Below, one piece after another: positions 13,604-22,639 of a stretch of DNA of 35,111 nt. Source of the DNA: a virus; IMG/VR virus record IMGVR_UViG_3300046751_001171, positions 1-35,111 of that record; one strand, written 5' to 3'. The notes below the pieces were generated by a model. The model had not been told where the DNA came from and did no database searches. It saw only the letters and a list, made by a program, of their open reading frames with translations. Positions within the stretch are counted from its first letter, which is position 1. Every line of letters begins with the position of its first letter. The position numbers and the translations under genes were made by a program.

Positions 13604-13622
13604 GGGCTACGCCCGAAAAGCG

Positions 13623-13916
13623 TTATGCCGTTACTGTATCGTGTGGTACCGCACTGGTTATACCTTCCCCAGCTTCATTGAATGCAACAACAGCGTAGGT
13701 GTAGGTACTTCCTGATTGAGCGGTATTGTCTACACCTGAATTAGAAGCTCCTGGGGATGTGTGACTCACCGATCCACTGAGTTTTGTCATATTAGAAAAT
13801 GCTCCATTAGATACCGAGGGAGTAACATCTCCGTTGGCGCGATAGATATAGTATCCTTCAGGTGTACCTCCTGAAGAGGCAGAAGGATTAGTCCATGATA
13901 AATTTACTGTAGCCAT
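13623..13916 (-). CDS. Single fibronectin-type-III-like domain protein
   Basis: A 97-residue protein that is essentially one FN3-like beta-sandwich: NLSWTNPSASSGGTPEGYYIY at the start and TYTYAVVAFNEAGEG towards the end, matching the B/C and F/G strands of FN3. A second, diverged copy of this one-domain gene is at 31480-31764, with the same SWTNPS opening. Free-standing FN3 proteins decorate phage heads or tails and bind host-surface sugars. The gene is preceded by a CAACCGCTTGA motif (13951-13961) in an AT-rich leader and follows the large tail gene. Confidence 0.8.
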   Translation of the reverse strand: MATVNLSWTNPSASSGGTPEGYYIYRANGDVTPSVSNGAFSNMTKLSGSVSHTSPGASNSGVDNTAQSGSTYTYAVVAFNEAGEGITSAVPHDTVTA

Positions 13917-13950
13917 AGTTTTTTTATTTTTAAGATTTAATTTAGTTTGT

Positions 13951-13961
13951 TCAAGCGGTTG
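13951..13961 (-). promoter_or_regulatory. CAACCGNTTGA motif, copy before the FN3 gene
   Basis: Minus strand CAACCGCTTGA, one base from the CAACCGATTGA seen at 27154, 30541 and 31823. An AT-rich stretch follows 17 bases downstream. Possible phage promoter element for the gene starting at 13916. Confidence 0.45.
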
Positions 13962-13964
13962 GTT

Positions 13965-16900
13965 TTACTCATCCACATATAATTCAAAAGTTTCTCCATT
14001 CGAATGCTTAGCCGCCATACGATTAGCTCCTGGCGAATAAGGTCGTAGACCCACATAAATCCAATAAACCCCGGAATTGATTTCTACATATTTACCCGTT
14101 ACTCGACACGGATCTGTGTTATCGCTTTTCACAAAGCTCATATCAATAATAACCCCCCTCCTTATATTGATCCCCATATTTCCGGTAGCCAAATTCCTGA
14201 ATAACTCTATTGTTTGATTCCTGTTATAAAAACCGGGAGATGCTGCTCCTGTATAATCAGCAGAATATTCTCTCATACCGTCAGAATCTAAAGCTCCGGG
14301 TTTTAAAGCATGCCACATTTGATATATAGGCCCGGTGCCAGAGCCCGACCCAACTGTACTGTGATTCCAAGCAATCGAACGGCCGCCGTTCCACGGAACT
14401 GTCGTTGGCGAGGAGCCCCAGAAAATATTTGTATCACTGCTACCGGAGCCTTCATAAGATTCAGCCAGGGCCTCAGTATTGGGGAATGGGCCACCGTTTA
14501 AATGCACACCATTCCAGGGAGTCTGTGCGTGTTTAAATGGGTGTACATAAGTATAGAACAGCGTGTTGTTTAGATCGAAGTCGGCATTGGTTCCCGCGTC
14601 AATAAACTTAGTACCTGTCCATGACCAGCGCCAACGGTCATTTACAGGGCAAGAGAGCCCGGTATCCTCTGCTTCAACATTAAGATTTGTTATAATCCCG
14701 GGCACTACAATTTCAGGTTCAGGAGCCGCCGTAGTTGTAACCGATACCACATTCGAGTACTCCGAATCTCGCCAACTGGTTTCGGGCCAACTAATATGCG
14801 CTTTAACTTTAAAGAAGTAGGTCGTGCCAGAAGCAAGCCCTCGATATACAAACTCTCTGATGTTACTTGGGGTAGTTGAAAAATCGCGATCAGTCGTAAA
14901 ATCGCTGCTGGTAGATCGTTGTACAGTATAAACCTCAGCCATAGGCACCTCAGTATAACTGACTTTTATTGACTCCTTATCGGAGTCGTTAATCGCCGGC
15001 ACCTGAACTGCCGAGATTACGGGTGCATCGAGCTGATCAAGAGATTCTGTCGTGTAACTCACAACCTCAGACCATTCCGAATCAAAATAATTATCAGCCT
15101 TTGCCTTAACACGAGCCCAGTAAGTTGTTGAGCTCATCTGGTTAATAAAAACAGCCACATTGGAATCTCCTTCAACGGTTTGCACGAAACCTGAGAAGTC
15201 TTCAGTCGTACTCACTTCTCTTACATAGCTCGTAGCATTCGGAACCTCGTCGACTCTTACAGTGAACTCGCGCGTAGAGTCAGTATTACCCATATTTGGG
15301 TTAAAGGTGACCGTTAAATTATCGGGGTTAGCCAGCCAAGATTTTTCTTTTGTGAATGAAATTTCCGCCCATTCAGAGTCAAAGTATTTTGAAGAGCTAC
15401 TCTCAAACCGAGCACGGAAGTGGTAAGTTGTTCCGATATTTACATTTATTAAAAGATTAGAAAATCCGGTGCTATTGACGAAAGGATTACTAAAATCTGC
15501 GTTTTCTGATACTTGTAGACGAGTAATGTAAAGATCATGCTCTGCACCGGGATTGACGAATTCTTTATCAAATTCTGTCGCTGAGTAGAAGAAGCTAATT
15601 TCATCGGGCGGGTCGTCAGAATTTCCGACTACTATTTCCGGAGGTATTAACTCTACGGGTATTGCAAAGTTGGTAACTAAACCGGGTAAAGCAGGCTTAG
15701 CATCAAGAGTTGATACCACTCCGACGGAATCCGGTGCAGTATTAAAACTACTCACTTGGCCGGGTAAAGCAGGTTTAGCGTCAAAATTAGAGACCTCGCC
15801 TGGTCTTGCTTCGGTGCTTAAATTAGATACCAAACCGGGAAGTTCAGGTTTCGCATCCAGATTTGATACGACCCCAACAGTTTCAGAAACTACATTGAAA
15901 GTACTTACGATTCCGGGTAACTCCGGTGTAGCATCCAGATTTGATACTACACCAACAGTTCCAGAAACTGCATTGAAATTACTTACGATCCCGGGTAACT
16001 CCGGTGTAGCATCCAGATTTGATACTACTCCGGGTTTCATTTCCGTAACAAAATTAGATACGACGCCAGGAAGCTCCGGTAATGCGTCAAAATCGGAAAC
16101 ATTTCCAGGTAGTGCGGGCGTAGCGCTAAAATCACTGGTGGTTCCAGGCATTTCCGGCACCGCATCTAAATTATCTATTAAACCAGCGATATCGGGAAGT
16201 GCTGCAAAATTTCCTACCGCGCCCGCTAGTTCCGGATTTGCAGCAAAATCTGCCACCACCCCTGGTACAGTAACAACCTCAAAATTAGTAACGAGCCCGG
16301 GTATTTCAGGTCTAGCGTCTAACCTTGAAACAACCGAAGGGATATCATTCTCAATACTTTTTAAGTATTCCGGAGAAATAACATAGAACCAGTACATACC
16401 GGACTGAGGATCATAGGTTGCGAAAGCTTCCCGAAGATCGATCGGTAACTCTTTCTCCCAAAGACCTTTGGCCTTCCAACTCGCCTGATCAGGATCAGCC
16501 TGCGATTTTTTATCCTCCGCCCCACGGGTTGCGGATTCATCCTTGTAGACCTGACCATCGTGCCCGAGCCAATAGCTCATCGTCCCACTCTCTCCACCCA
16601 CGACCTGAGGATTTACGGCGGCGGAAAAATTGGTTGCGGGTGCCTGTTCAACACGGTAGCCGGTTTCCGCCTGATCCGAGGATGGTGCATATAGAACATG
16701 GCACCCTTTGTCGGTATGTACTACTACCTGATCACCACGGGTGGAAAGTGCGGTAATTACACTAGCATTTGATCCAAGAATATCGACCGTCGACATAGAG
16801 CCGGCGTTTTCGTTTGTATCGCTTGTCGAATACGGGGTATCTCTATAGGGGCTGGTTTTACCGGCAGGCTCGGATATGTAGATTGTTAGTGGTTTAGCGG

Positions 16901-17444
16901 GATTCCCTGATGCAAAAATTGTTTTTTTAGGTCCTTGAACAAAGAACTTACAGTCCGGAAACCTTGACCATTCGTAACTGTAAAGACTCTCGTCAGGGAA
17001 GACTGATGCCTCTGCGGCCGGAGGACCTTTTCCTATAAAGACTGCTTCTCCATCGCCATCTCCAAAGGAGAATAAACGATTACCTACAGGACTAATAACA
17101 GCTCGTTCATTTCGATAAATATCGAGCGGATCAACCACTGAATATGTGGATACAAAAAAGGACACTTCTACATGCTCAGCGGTACTGAGCATCATATCAT
17201 GAACCTCACCCATTCTTGATACAAACAGAGCGGAATTTCCATTCCCATCGTCCGATGCCGTTAACTCATTTTCAAGATTGTCAGAAACCATACCAACGGA
17301 CCCGGCATCTTGCCACACAGGACCGGAACGCAGGCCGCCCGACCCAAACGGCAAACAACCTTCGACTACACGAAGAGAGCCGCGATCGGCGTCATCGCGA
17401 TGCGTCTCGATCCCGGTGAAGGATGGTATCCGGAAAAACCTCAC
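13965..17444 (-). CDS. Large tail protein with 13-residue repeats and three FN3 domains
   Basis: An 1159-residue virion protein, starting with GTG (17444) that overlaps the small upstream gene by four bases. The N-terminal third (1 to about 365) is beta-rich and recalls tail-hub or stabilisation proteins (RGSLRVVEGCLPFGSGGL; VVHTDKGCHVLYAPSS). Residues about 370-595 are some sixteen copies of a 13-residue unit like GVVSNLDATPELP. Then come three FN3-like domains (about 600-915; TTYHFRARF, TTYWARVKAKAD, TTYFFKVKAH) and a C-terminal 240-residue domain rich in Trp, Gly and Asn, probably carbohydrate-binding. The layout, anchor then flexible stalk then adhesion domains, suggests a receptor-binding tail protein. 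Confidence 0.9.
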   Translation of the reverse strand: MRFFRIPSFTGIETHRDDADRGSLRVVEGCLPFGSGGLRSGPVWQDAGSVGMVSDNLENELTASDDGNGNSALFVSRMGEVHDMMLSTAEHVEVSFFVSTYSVVDPLDIYRNERAVISPVGNRLFSFGDGDGEAVFIGKGPPAAEASVFPDESLYSYEWSRFPDCKFFVQGPKKTIFASGNPAKPLTIYISEPAGKTSPYRDTPYSTSDTNENAGSMSTVDILGSNASVITALSTRGDQVVVHTDKGCHVLYAPSSDQAETGYRVEQAPATNFSAAVNPQVVGGESGTMSYWLGHDGQVYKDESATRGAEDKKSQADPDQASWKAKGLWEKELPIDLREAFATYDPQSGMYWFYVISPEYLKSIENDIPSVVSRLDARPEIPGLVTNFEVVTVPGVVADFAANPELAGAVGNFAALPDIAGLIDNLDAVPEMPGTTSDFSATPALPGNVSDFDALPELPGVVSNFVTEMKPGVVSNLDATPELPGIVSNFNAVSGTVGVVSNLDATPELPGIVSTFNVVSETVGVVSNLDAKPELPGLVSNLSTEARPGEVSNFDAKPALPGQVSSFNTAPDSVGVVSTLDAKPALPGLVTNFAIPVELIPPEIVVGNSDDPPDEISFFYSATEFDKEFVNPGAEHDLYITRLQVSENADFSNPFVNSTGFSNLLINVNIGTTYHFRARFESSSSKYFDSEWAEISFTKEKSWLANPDNLTVTFNPNMGNTDSTREFTVRVDEVPNATSYVREVSTTEDFSGFVQTVEGDSNVAVFINQMSSTTYWARVKAKADNYFDSEWSEVVSYTTESLDQLDAPVISAVQVPAINDSDKESIKVSYTEVPMAEVYTVQRSTSSDFTTDRDFSTTPSNIREFVYRGLASGTTYFFKVKAHISWPETSWRDSEYSNVVSVTTTAAPEPEIVVPGIITNLNVEAEDTGLSCPVNDRWRWSWTGTKFIDAGTNADFDLNNTLFYTYVHPFKHAQTPWNGVHLNGGPFPNTEALAESYEGSGSSDTNIFWGSSPTTVPWNGGRSIAWNHSTVGSGSGTGPIYQMWHALKPGALDSDGMREYSADYTGAASPGFYNRNQTIELFRNLATGNMGINIRRGVIIDMSFVKSDNTDPCRVTGKYVEINSGVYWIYVGLRPYSPGANRMAAKHSNGETFELYVDE
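15660..16335 (-). repeat. Tandem 39-base (13-codon) repeat array
   Basis: About sixteen in-frame units encoding G-[VIL]-V-[ST]-[ND]-[LF]-x-A-x-P-x-[LM]-P. Two adjacent 78-base blocks (about 15868-16020) are nearly identical in DNA, indicating recent duplication of a two-unit block. Length variation between strains is expected. Confidence 0.85.
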
Positions 17445-17602
17445 TTCTTATCTTTAGAACCGTTCTTGTACGGGAACAATCGGTTGAGTTTTTGCTGCCT
17501 ACGCTTGCAGGCTCCGCATTGAGGAATGCGTAAGGCATCCGTTACTTTTTTAATCGAATCTCCAAGACCTTTGGAGGGGGTTTCATTTTCGTTCTCTTTC
17601 AT
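17441..17602 (-). CDS. Small Cys-pair phage protein (53 residues)
   Basis: A short gene encoding a 53-residue basic protein: GLGDSIKKVTDALRIPQCGA, then CKRRQQKLNRLFPYK. This pattern, GLGDxIKKVTxAxGI..CxxCKxRQxKLN, is one I recognise from many tailed-phage genomes, where it sits among tail or lysis genes with unknown function; the Cys-x2-Cys pair may bind a metal. Its TGA overlaps the GTG start of the 1159-residue tail gene. A CAACCGATTG motif (17477-17486) falls inside its coding region, in the KLNRLFP codons. Confidence 0.78.
   Translation of the reverse strand: MKENENETPSKGLGDSIKKVTDALRIPQCGACKRRQQKLNRLFPYKNGSKDKK
17477..17486 (-). promoter_or_regulatory. CAACCGATTG motif inside coding sequence
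   Basis: Exact ten-base match to the recurring motif, here within the 53-residue gene and 33 bases before the GTG of the large tail gene. TAAAGAT lies about 17 bases past the TTG. It may be chance because the codons are constrained. Confidence 0.25.
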
Positions 17603-17606
17603 AATT

Positions 17607-18089
17607 TTACAGAGTTTCAAAAGTCCAATTTCTATCTTGCGGTATTGTGACGATCACTTTTTGCTCACCAACATTGCATGAACATTCGCTAGCCTGGAGC
17701 GCGGCCTTCGTTGTATAAGACTCGGTTCTAGCACCCTCTTTAACATAGATAGTCACATCCGGATTTGGGTCTGGTATGTCGTCAAACCAGTGGATCGATA
17801 CAATAATTTGCGGATCCTCATCCCCGCCAAGATCAGTGTTTTTTACAGATACATGATGAATCTCCTTAAGATCTGTACCTTGAGTTACGTCATTGCTCTG
17901 GAAAAAAGGATTAGCGTCGTTATCACAACTAAAACCTGATGTTTTGTCGTTAGCTGTATATACGACTCCTGTGTCCAAATCTTTTTCAGGCCAGTGGATC
18001 TCGACAATAAAATGCATGTCACAGGGTGAGTAGTCAAAGCCACTTGGCGGGCAGGGGCCATCGCAAGGTTTTAACCTGTATATTGCCAT
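17607..18089 (-). CDS. Cys-containing tail-region protein, hypothetical
   Basis: A 160-residue beta-rich protein with an internal two-fold resemblance: HFIVEIHWPEKDLDTGVVYT (residues 26-45) and QIIVSIHWFDDIPDPNPDVT (about 94-113). Cysteines cluster at the N-terminus (CDGPCPPSGFDYSPC) and near the end (CSC), which suggests either metal binding or disulfides in an exposed virion protein. It ends four bases before the next gene and starts one base after the 518-residue gene ends. Role in the tail is inferred from position only. Confidence 0.78.
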   Translation of the reverse strand: MAIYRLKPCDGPCPPSGFDYSPCDMHFIVEIHWPEKDLDTGVVYTANDKTSGFSCDNDANPFFQSNDVTQGTDLKEIHHVSVKNTDLGGDEDPQIIVSIHWFDDIPDPNPDVTIYVKEGARTESYTTKAALQASECSCNVGEQKVIVTIPQDRNWTFETL

Positions 18090-18090
18090 A

Positions 18091-19647
18091 TTACGGCTCC
18101 TCAGACGGGTATACTTTAATTCTCAAGTCCTGCTCTTCCCCGCTTTCATTACAAACTTGCAGTGTATGATATGTCCCGGCGTCGCTACCACCCTCGCATA
18201 TATCCACCGTAGCTGCCGTACCGTCTACCCATTCTGAACCGCTTTCAGGCTCTATTACCTCTGTCAAAATACCTGAATGAAACTTTAGCGTGGTGTTCTT
18301 TAACTGCGGGGTAATTGTTATACGCTTACAGTCTTCTTTCCCTTCAACCTGTATACTAGCTTCTTCAATCTTAAGTTTTAACTCGCTTACATATTCAACA
18401 TCTTTTGTTGCTGATATTTTATCGATCGTCGCAGTGCCTGGAAGTCTTGGAATAAAAAAGGGAGGGTCGGCCCCCTGATTTCCGTCAATTGGTCCAATAT
18501 CCGCTCGTACTAAGCTGTCTAATGTTAATACATTTCCCAGGCTTACATCAGCACTACCACCGGTCTCGTTTCTCAAACCGGTAAGATTGAAAGTGGATGA
18601 AGACCCCTCTATTTCCTCAGCTACCAAAACCGTGTGTGTGTTAATAATTGGTTCTTCAGTTTCAGGGTCCTTAGAAGCTTCAATTTTTAACTCCCCACAA
18701 CTATTTGATTCAATGCTTTGTGTATGAATCTCAAGATCTGTATTTTTATATTCCGACAAAGTGCCTTCTGCATTCGTGCCGAACAAAGTGGTTTCATCAA
18801 CTTTACCCTTATAATCATACACATGATTTTCATATGTAAAATTTTTAGATATAAAACACTGCATTCCAACATTATTGGGAACCTCCTCAGAATTTTTAAA
18901 AAATGCATATGTGTCAGGTTCCGGAGCGTCAATACCACCAGATTCTTCGTCAGGCTCCTGCTTTGTTATCGTAAGTTCTGTGAGTTTTCCGACTTTAACA
19001 AGCTCCTGCTCATCCTCCGGGGTGCTAATGGTAATACCGTATTTAGTTTCTGAATCGCCTGGCGACTCGGGAAATTTTAACTCACCAATCTCAATTTTTT
19101 CTGGCTCTTCCGGGCAGGATTCTCCGCCGCAGGAACTCCAGGTTATAAACTGTTTAATCGTAGTATCACCCGCTTTTTGGGAAGTACCAATTTTTTCAGT
19201 CTCGTCGTGATTATTAACTTCTTGAGTCACACCATTGGTGACAAAACACATACCGATATAGTAGCAGGCATCTGGGTATGTAACTACTTCCGCCCCCTCG
19301 TCATCTTCTTCGGTTTCCTTAGCAGTATTACATAGGAGAATCATCACATCTCCATGTAGTATCTCCCTTTTGTCCCCGCCGGGAAGACGGGATTCGCTTA
19401 TTTCTCTAAATATATTCTGAGCATCCTCGTTGGATTCTATGTCATCGCAATTGGTAATAGAGGTGGCTTCATCGATAGAAACCCAATGGGCTATAAAAGT
19501 TTTATCAGCGCTTTGAAACTCAATAGAGACAGGTGTTGAGCTTTGGTTTACTGGCGAGGAATCTTGTTCAAAAGCAAGGTTCTCAAGCTCTTGCTCAATA
19601 ACCTTGATCTTATCTTCTAGCTCATCAATCTTTACCTCATCCTGCAT
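18091..19647 (-). CDS. Acidic tail fibre-like protein, hypothetical
   Basis: A 518-residue, strongly acidic protein. Residues 3-30 form a clear coiled coil (VKIDELEDKIKVIEQELENL), as expected for a trimeric fibre or an attachment stem. The rest is beta-rich, with scattered cysteines and a proline-rich turn (GADPPFFIPRLPGTATI) near residue 390-410. Its start overlaps the preceding gene by 11 bases. The neighbours on both sides are tail proteins, so it is likely part of the tail tip; it is not similar to any fibre I can name. Confidence 0.8.
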   Translation of the reverse strand: MQDEVKIDELEDKIKVIEQELENLAFEQDSSPVNQSSTPVSIEFQSADKTFIAHWVSIDEATSITNCDDIESNEDAQNIFREISESRLPGGDKREILHGDVMILLCNTAKETEEDDEGAEVVTYPDACYYIGMCFVTNGVTQEVNNHDETEKIGTSQKAGDTTIKQFITWSSCGGESCPEEPEKIEIGELKFPESPGDSETKYGITISTPEDEQELVKVGKLTELTITKQEPDEESGGIDAPEPDTYAFFKNSEEVPNNVGMQCFISKNFTYENHVYDYKGKVDETTLFGTNAEGTLSEYKNTDLEIHTQSIESNSCGELKIEASKDPETEEPIINTHTVLVAEEIEGSSSTFNLTGLRNETGGSADVSLGNVLTLDSLVRADIGPIDGNQGADPPFFIPRLPGTATIDKISATKDVEYVSELKLKIEEASIQVEGKEDCKRITITPQLKNTTLKFHSGILTEVIEPESGSEWVDGTAATVDICEGGSDAGTYHTLQVCNESGEEQDLRIKVYPSEEP

Positions 19648-21487
19648 AGCTTATACGAACTCTCCAAATTCTTTTTGTTTCATTCGGGTCTCCGCTGGTA
19701 AATATAGGATCGGTTTTTGCGGTTATGGGGCTTGCTGTTGTGGCTTCTGAGTCAGGTGCCGCAGCTGTAAAAGTTATAGTACCCCCACCATCCGCAATTC
19801 TCATATTCTTAAAAACAGGAAGTCCTGAAGGATCGTCGCCATTGTAATATCCTCCGGTAAATCTAAAACCGTTGGTTACACCCTGACCGGTAGCTAAATC
19901 CGCAAGATTAGCACTGCCCACATTAGCAAATACAGCGTTATCTATGACAGAGTTAAAACTTATAGCTTTAGACCCGTCGTACGGGATTAAATAAAAATCC
20001 AAGCACACAGAGGGATCAGAATTAGAAACTCCCTGCCAATTACTCGAAAGATTTGTTGTAACAACCTCCCCTACCACAAAAAATGATATCGTCGCGACCT
20101 GCCCTATTAAATTACCTCGAACTTCCGCATCTGTTGAGTAGACCTTTAAACCATCCCTATCGAAATCAACAGTTTTTGGAGATTTGGAGTTTACAGATCC
20201 GAGTGTTTTCTCCCCACCCGCTGACCAATACGGATTAGTGTGGGTAGCCCAAGAAACGGTCCAGACATCAACGCCTGGTTGGCTAAGCCTAACGCTTGCC
20301 GATCCTTTTAACCATTCACCGCTATTTGCTTCGCTGTATTGATTTATCACATCATTAATCCCAACCTCTCCGAGAAGTGCGGATACATTCATCGGGGTCG
20401 ATTGAGGCATGCTACGAGCTACAGTTGTGGGAGGTTCGCTTACAGGATGCGGTGCATATTCCCACGGCTCATAACCTGACGCTTGGCTAGGATGTTTATC
20501 CCAAGTGCTTGTTTGTCCGGTTGGAGAGTATCCTTTTGCATGATCCGCTCTAAGTACAACAAAGTAACGGGTAATTTTTCTTAAATCATTAGCGACTGTT
20601 ACACTCTCCTGAAAAGCTGTGTCCCTAATTTCTACAAACTGCCTAGTTAAAATAGCTAAATCCTCTACAGTGTCATCACCCTCTTTCTGCATGTTAAGCA
20701 TGGGCTTAACACCCTGATTTACTAGATAATGGTCGGTGTATTCGTGATCTGCGGTTCCTACATCAAGAAATAATGGATTAAGTCCATCAAACATATTTGC
20801 CTTGGTGTAATAATCACCGGTGATTACATACGACCGAGTAACTGTTTGAAAACCGATCTGAGAATCTTTGGTAATCGTGGGCTCACCTTCTGGACGGATA
20901 GGCGCGGTCCATGAAACACTCCACACATCAACGCCAGGATTCTTGGAATCAACTGATATCGTGCTGCGATGCCATTTTTGATTAAATTCAATGTTGATAG
21001 GGATGTTGAACAGTTCAGAAATTTCAGGCTCTGAATCAGCAACAACCGTCGGTAAATATTTCCACGGGCTATACTCTTTATTGGCTGTATTTACAGGGTG
21101 ATTATTAAAAGCTGCCGCAGTATATCCTAAAGTATGCTGAGCCCTAAGAACTACGAATTGACGAGTTATCTTTTTGAATCCTCTGCTCTGACTGAAATTT
21201 TCAGTGCTCCAGGTATCTCGAACCTCAACAAATTCACGAGTGAGATAGGCTACATCAACAGAACCCTGCTTCGGGCTTATTTTTTGATTTACTAAATAAT
21301 GACCTTCAAATTCTTCGTCCTCAGTACCAACTGCCAAAAACAAAGGGTTTGTCGCATCAGTAATACCGCTATAACCAGCCCTATAGCCTTCGACCACATA
21401 CTGCCGGCTTATGCGCTGATAACCAACTTGATCATCCTTAGTTACCTGTGGACGACCGAGAAGCCTGATTGTCAGGTCTTTGGCCAT
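19637..21487 (-). CDS. Tail protein with a 190-residue internal duplication
   Basis: A 616-residue protein. Residues 11-200 and 201 to about 418 are two copies of the same domain; matching landmarks are NPLFLAVGT/NPLFLDVGT, HYLVNQ/HYLVNQ, LTREFVEVRDT/LTRQFVEIRDT, KITRQFVVLRA/KITRYFVVLRA and PGVDVWSVSW/PGVDVWTVSW. The last 200 residues are a different, Ser/Gly-rich beta domain. Tail-tube or baseplate proteins are often built from duplicated beta domains, so a structural ring component is likely; a tail-hub subunit is the other option. It starts four bases after the adaptor gene ends and overlaps the coiled-coil fibre gene. Confidence 0.85.
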   Translation of the reverse strand: MAKDLTIRLLGRPQVTKDDQVGYQRISRQYVVEGYRAGYSGITDATNPLFLAVGTEDEEFEGHYLVNQKISPKQGSVDVAYLTREFVEVRDTWSTENFSQSRGFKKITRQFVVLRAQHTLGYTAAAFNNHPVNTANKEYSPWKYLPTVVADSEPEISELFNIPINIEFNQKWHRSTISVDSKNPGVDVWSVSWTAPIRPEGEPTITKDSQIGFQTVTRSYVITGDYYTKANMFDGLNPLFLDVGTADHEYTDHYLVNQGVKPMLNMQKEGDDTVEDLAILTRQFVEIRDTAFQESVTVANDLRKITRYFVVLRADHAKGYSPTGQTSTWDKHPSQASGYEPWEYAPHPVSEPPTTVARSMPQSTPMNVSALLGEVGINDVINQYSEANSGEWLKGSASVRLSQPGVDVWTVSWATHTNPYWSAGGEKTLGSVNSKSPKTVDFDRDGLKVYSTDAEVRGNLIGQVATISFFVVGEVVTTNLSSNWQGVSNSDPSVCLDFYLIPYDGSKAISFNSVIDNAVFANVGSANLADLATGQGVTNGFRFTGGYYNGDDPSGLPVFKNMRIADGGGTITFTAAAPDSEATTASPITAKTDPIFTSGDPNETKRIWRVRISYAG

Positions 21488-21491
21488 GCTA

Positions 21492-22244
21492 TTACCAGCC
21501 GAATCGGCGGTTTAAACGAAGCGAGCCTTTATGCTTTTGCGGGGTGACTAATGTCCGTAATCTTTTCCTAGCCTCCTCCGCCATACGCGCGATAAACTCT
21601 TTATTTGCGCCATTATATCTGGGATCAGAAAGTAGTTTTGCCTGGGCAATCGGATACATAATATCCCACACAAGTTCCCCAGGAATTCTAGGCTTATCAA
21701 CATCCACGTCCAATGGATCGGGAATGATATTTGCATAGACTTCAACATCATAATCCTTATCAGGGATCGGATATAAATAAAATCTAGGGATTACTTCTTC
21801 GTCACTCCCATCATCACGATTATCGAGATAATACCATACTGGACGGCCGACTTCTGCTTCGTTCTCCTTGTACATGGGGAAGCTTAATCCTCGACCGGAT
21901 GGTGCTCGAAAATCCCATGAGAAAATTGAACGCGCACGGATCTCAGCCTCAGGCCCTGTCATTGGAGATAATGGGCCCTCCCCTACTAATACAGGAATCT
22001 TATCAACAGATGTTACCTGCCTAGGGAGAGAAACTCCTGCCTGCATTTCAGTAAAGGACAGAGTAAATTTCTTCTGTGCCCACATCGGACGCTTACCATC
22101 AATTGGATTGTAGCATTCACGATATGCCTGATTGATACATATCTCCAAACGGTTCTCATCGACCGGTGGAAGATCGGCAGCTTCGTCCGCTCCAAGCATA
22201 GACGCAAGCTGATCCTTGAGAGCTTTGAAAGTGATATCGATCAT
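21492..22244 (-). CDS. Probable head-tail adaptor (connector) protein
   Basis: A 250-residue mainly helical protein. The N-terminus MIDITFKALKDQLASMLGAD and the segment LEICINQAYRECYNPIDGKR resemble phage adaptor/tail-tubular-A-type proteins, as does the closing helical pair (LVWDIMYPIAQAKLLSDPRY, then ANKEFIARMAEEARKRL). Such proteins dock under the portal and join head to tail. Its place between the capsid genes and the long tail genes fits that role. The family assignment is by pattern, not search. Confidence 0.75.
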   Translation of the reverse strand: MIDITFKALKDQLASMLGADEAADLPPVDENRLEICINQAYRECYNPIDGKRPMWAQKKFTLSFTEMQAGVSLPRQVTSVDKIPVLVGEGPLSPMTGPEAEIRARSIFSWDFRAPSGRGLSFPMYKENEAEVGRPVWYYLDNRDDGSDEEVIPRFYLYPIPDKDYDVEVYANIIPDPLDVDVDKPRIPGELVWDIMYPIAQAKLLSDPRYNGANKEFIARMAEEARKRLRTLVTPQKHKGSLRLNRRFGW

Positions 22245-22253
22245 TAAAAAATA

Positions 22254-22559
22254 TTAGGAAACCGCCAGCTCTTCCGCTACCGGTTGACTTTTGACCTTCG
22301 ACTTACGGCTTTTGGCCTTTGGCTTTTCTTCTTGGGCTTTGGTCTCAGGTTCTAAGTAGACGGAAAAGAACATTGTCTTATACAGTTTACCCTGCGTACG
22401 GAAGATATCATCTATCTGTTTCTGGTTCTCAGGCTCGAAAGCAAAATGTCTGATCTCTTTGTCCCAAATGAAATTGTATCTCACTTGGCTCATACCTTTA
22501 ACACGAATATTGGGTGTAGCACCCATTTGATTACTTTTTCCTAATATTATGATCTTCAT
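22254..22559 (-). CDS. Small protein following the major capsid gene
   Basis: A 101-residue protein: a beta-rich first half (RYNFIWDKEIRHFAFEPENQ) and a Lys/Glu-rich, disordered C-terminal tail (KAKSRKSKVKSQ). It lies between the capsid terminator and the adaptor gene, a slot often used by head-completion or decoration proteins in this kind of phage. The basic tail could contact DNA at the head vertex. Function not recognised. Confidence 0.72.
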   Translation of the reverse strand: MKIIILGKSNQMGATPNIRVKGMSQVRYNFIWDKEIRHFAFEPENQKQIDDIFRTQGKLYKTMFFSVYLEPETKAQEEKPKAKSRKSKVKSQPVAEELAVS

Positions 22560-22565
22560 TTTATA

Positions 22566-22601
22566 TAAAAAGCCTCTCCCCAGCGGATGCCGAGGAGAGG
22601 C
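22566..22601 (-). terminator. Rho-independent terminator after the capsid gene
   Basis: On the minus strand GCCTCTCC (22601-22594) pairs with GGAGAGGC (22579-22572) across a 14-base loop and is followed by TTTTTATA. It lies 38 bases past the capsid stop and would limit transcription into the tail genes, so the capsid is made in excess. Confidence 0.82.
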
Positions 22602-22639
22602 CGGTTTGATTGGTTATGGGGAGGGAAAAATCCGTTCCA

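Noticed and set aside
15660-16335. CRISPR-like array
   Set aside because: Repeats are in-frame 39-base coding units without unique spacers of constant size; the same holds for the 42-base units at 34500-34970.
15670-16386. A 238-codon plus-strand frame opposite the 13-residue repeat array
   Set aside because: It is the mirror of a repetitive coding region, rich in Thr/Lys/Pro/Gly, and the sense frame is part of a clear 1159-residue protein.
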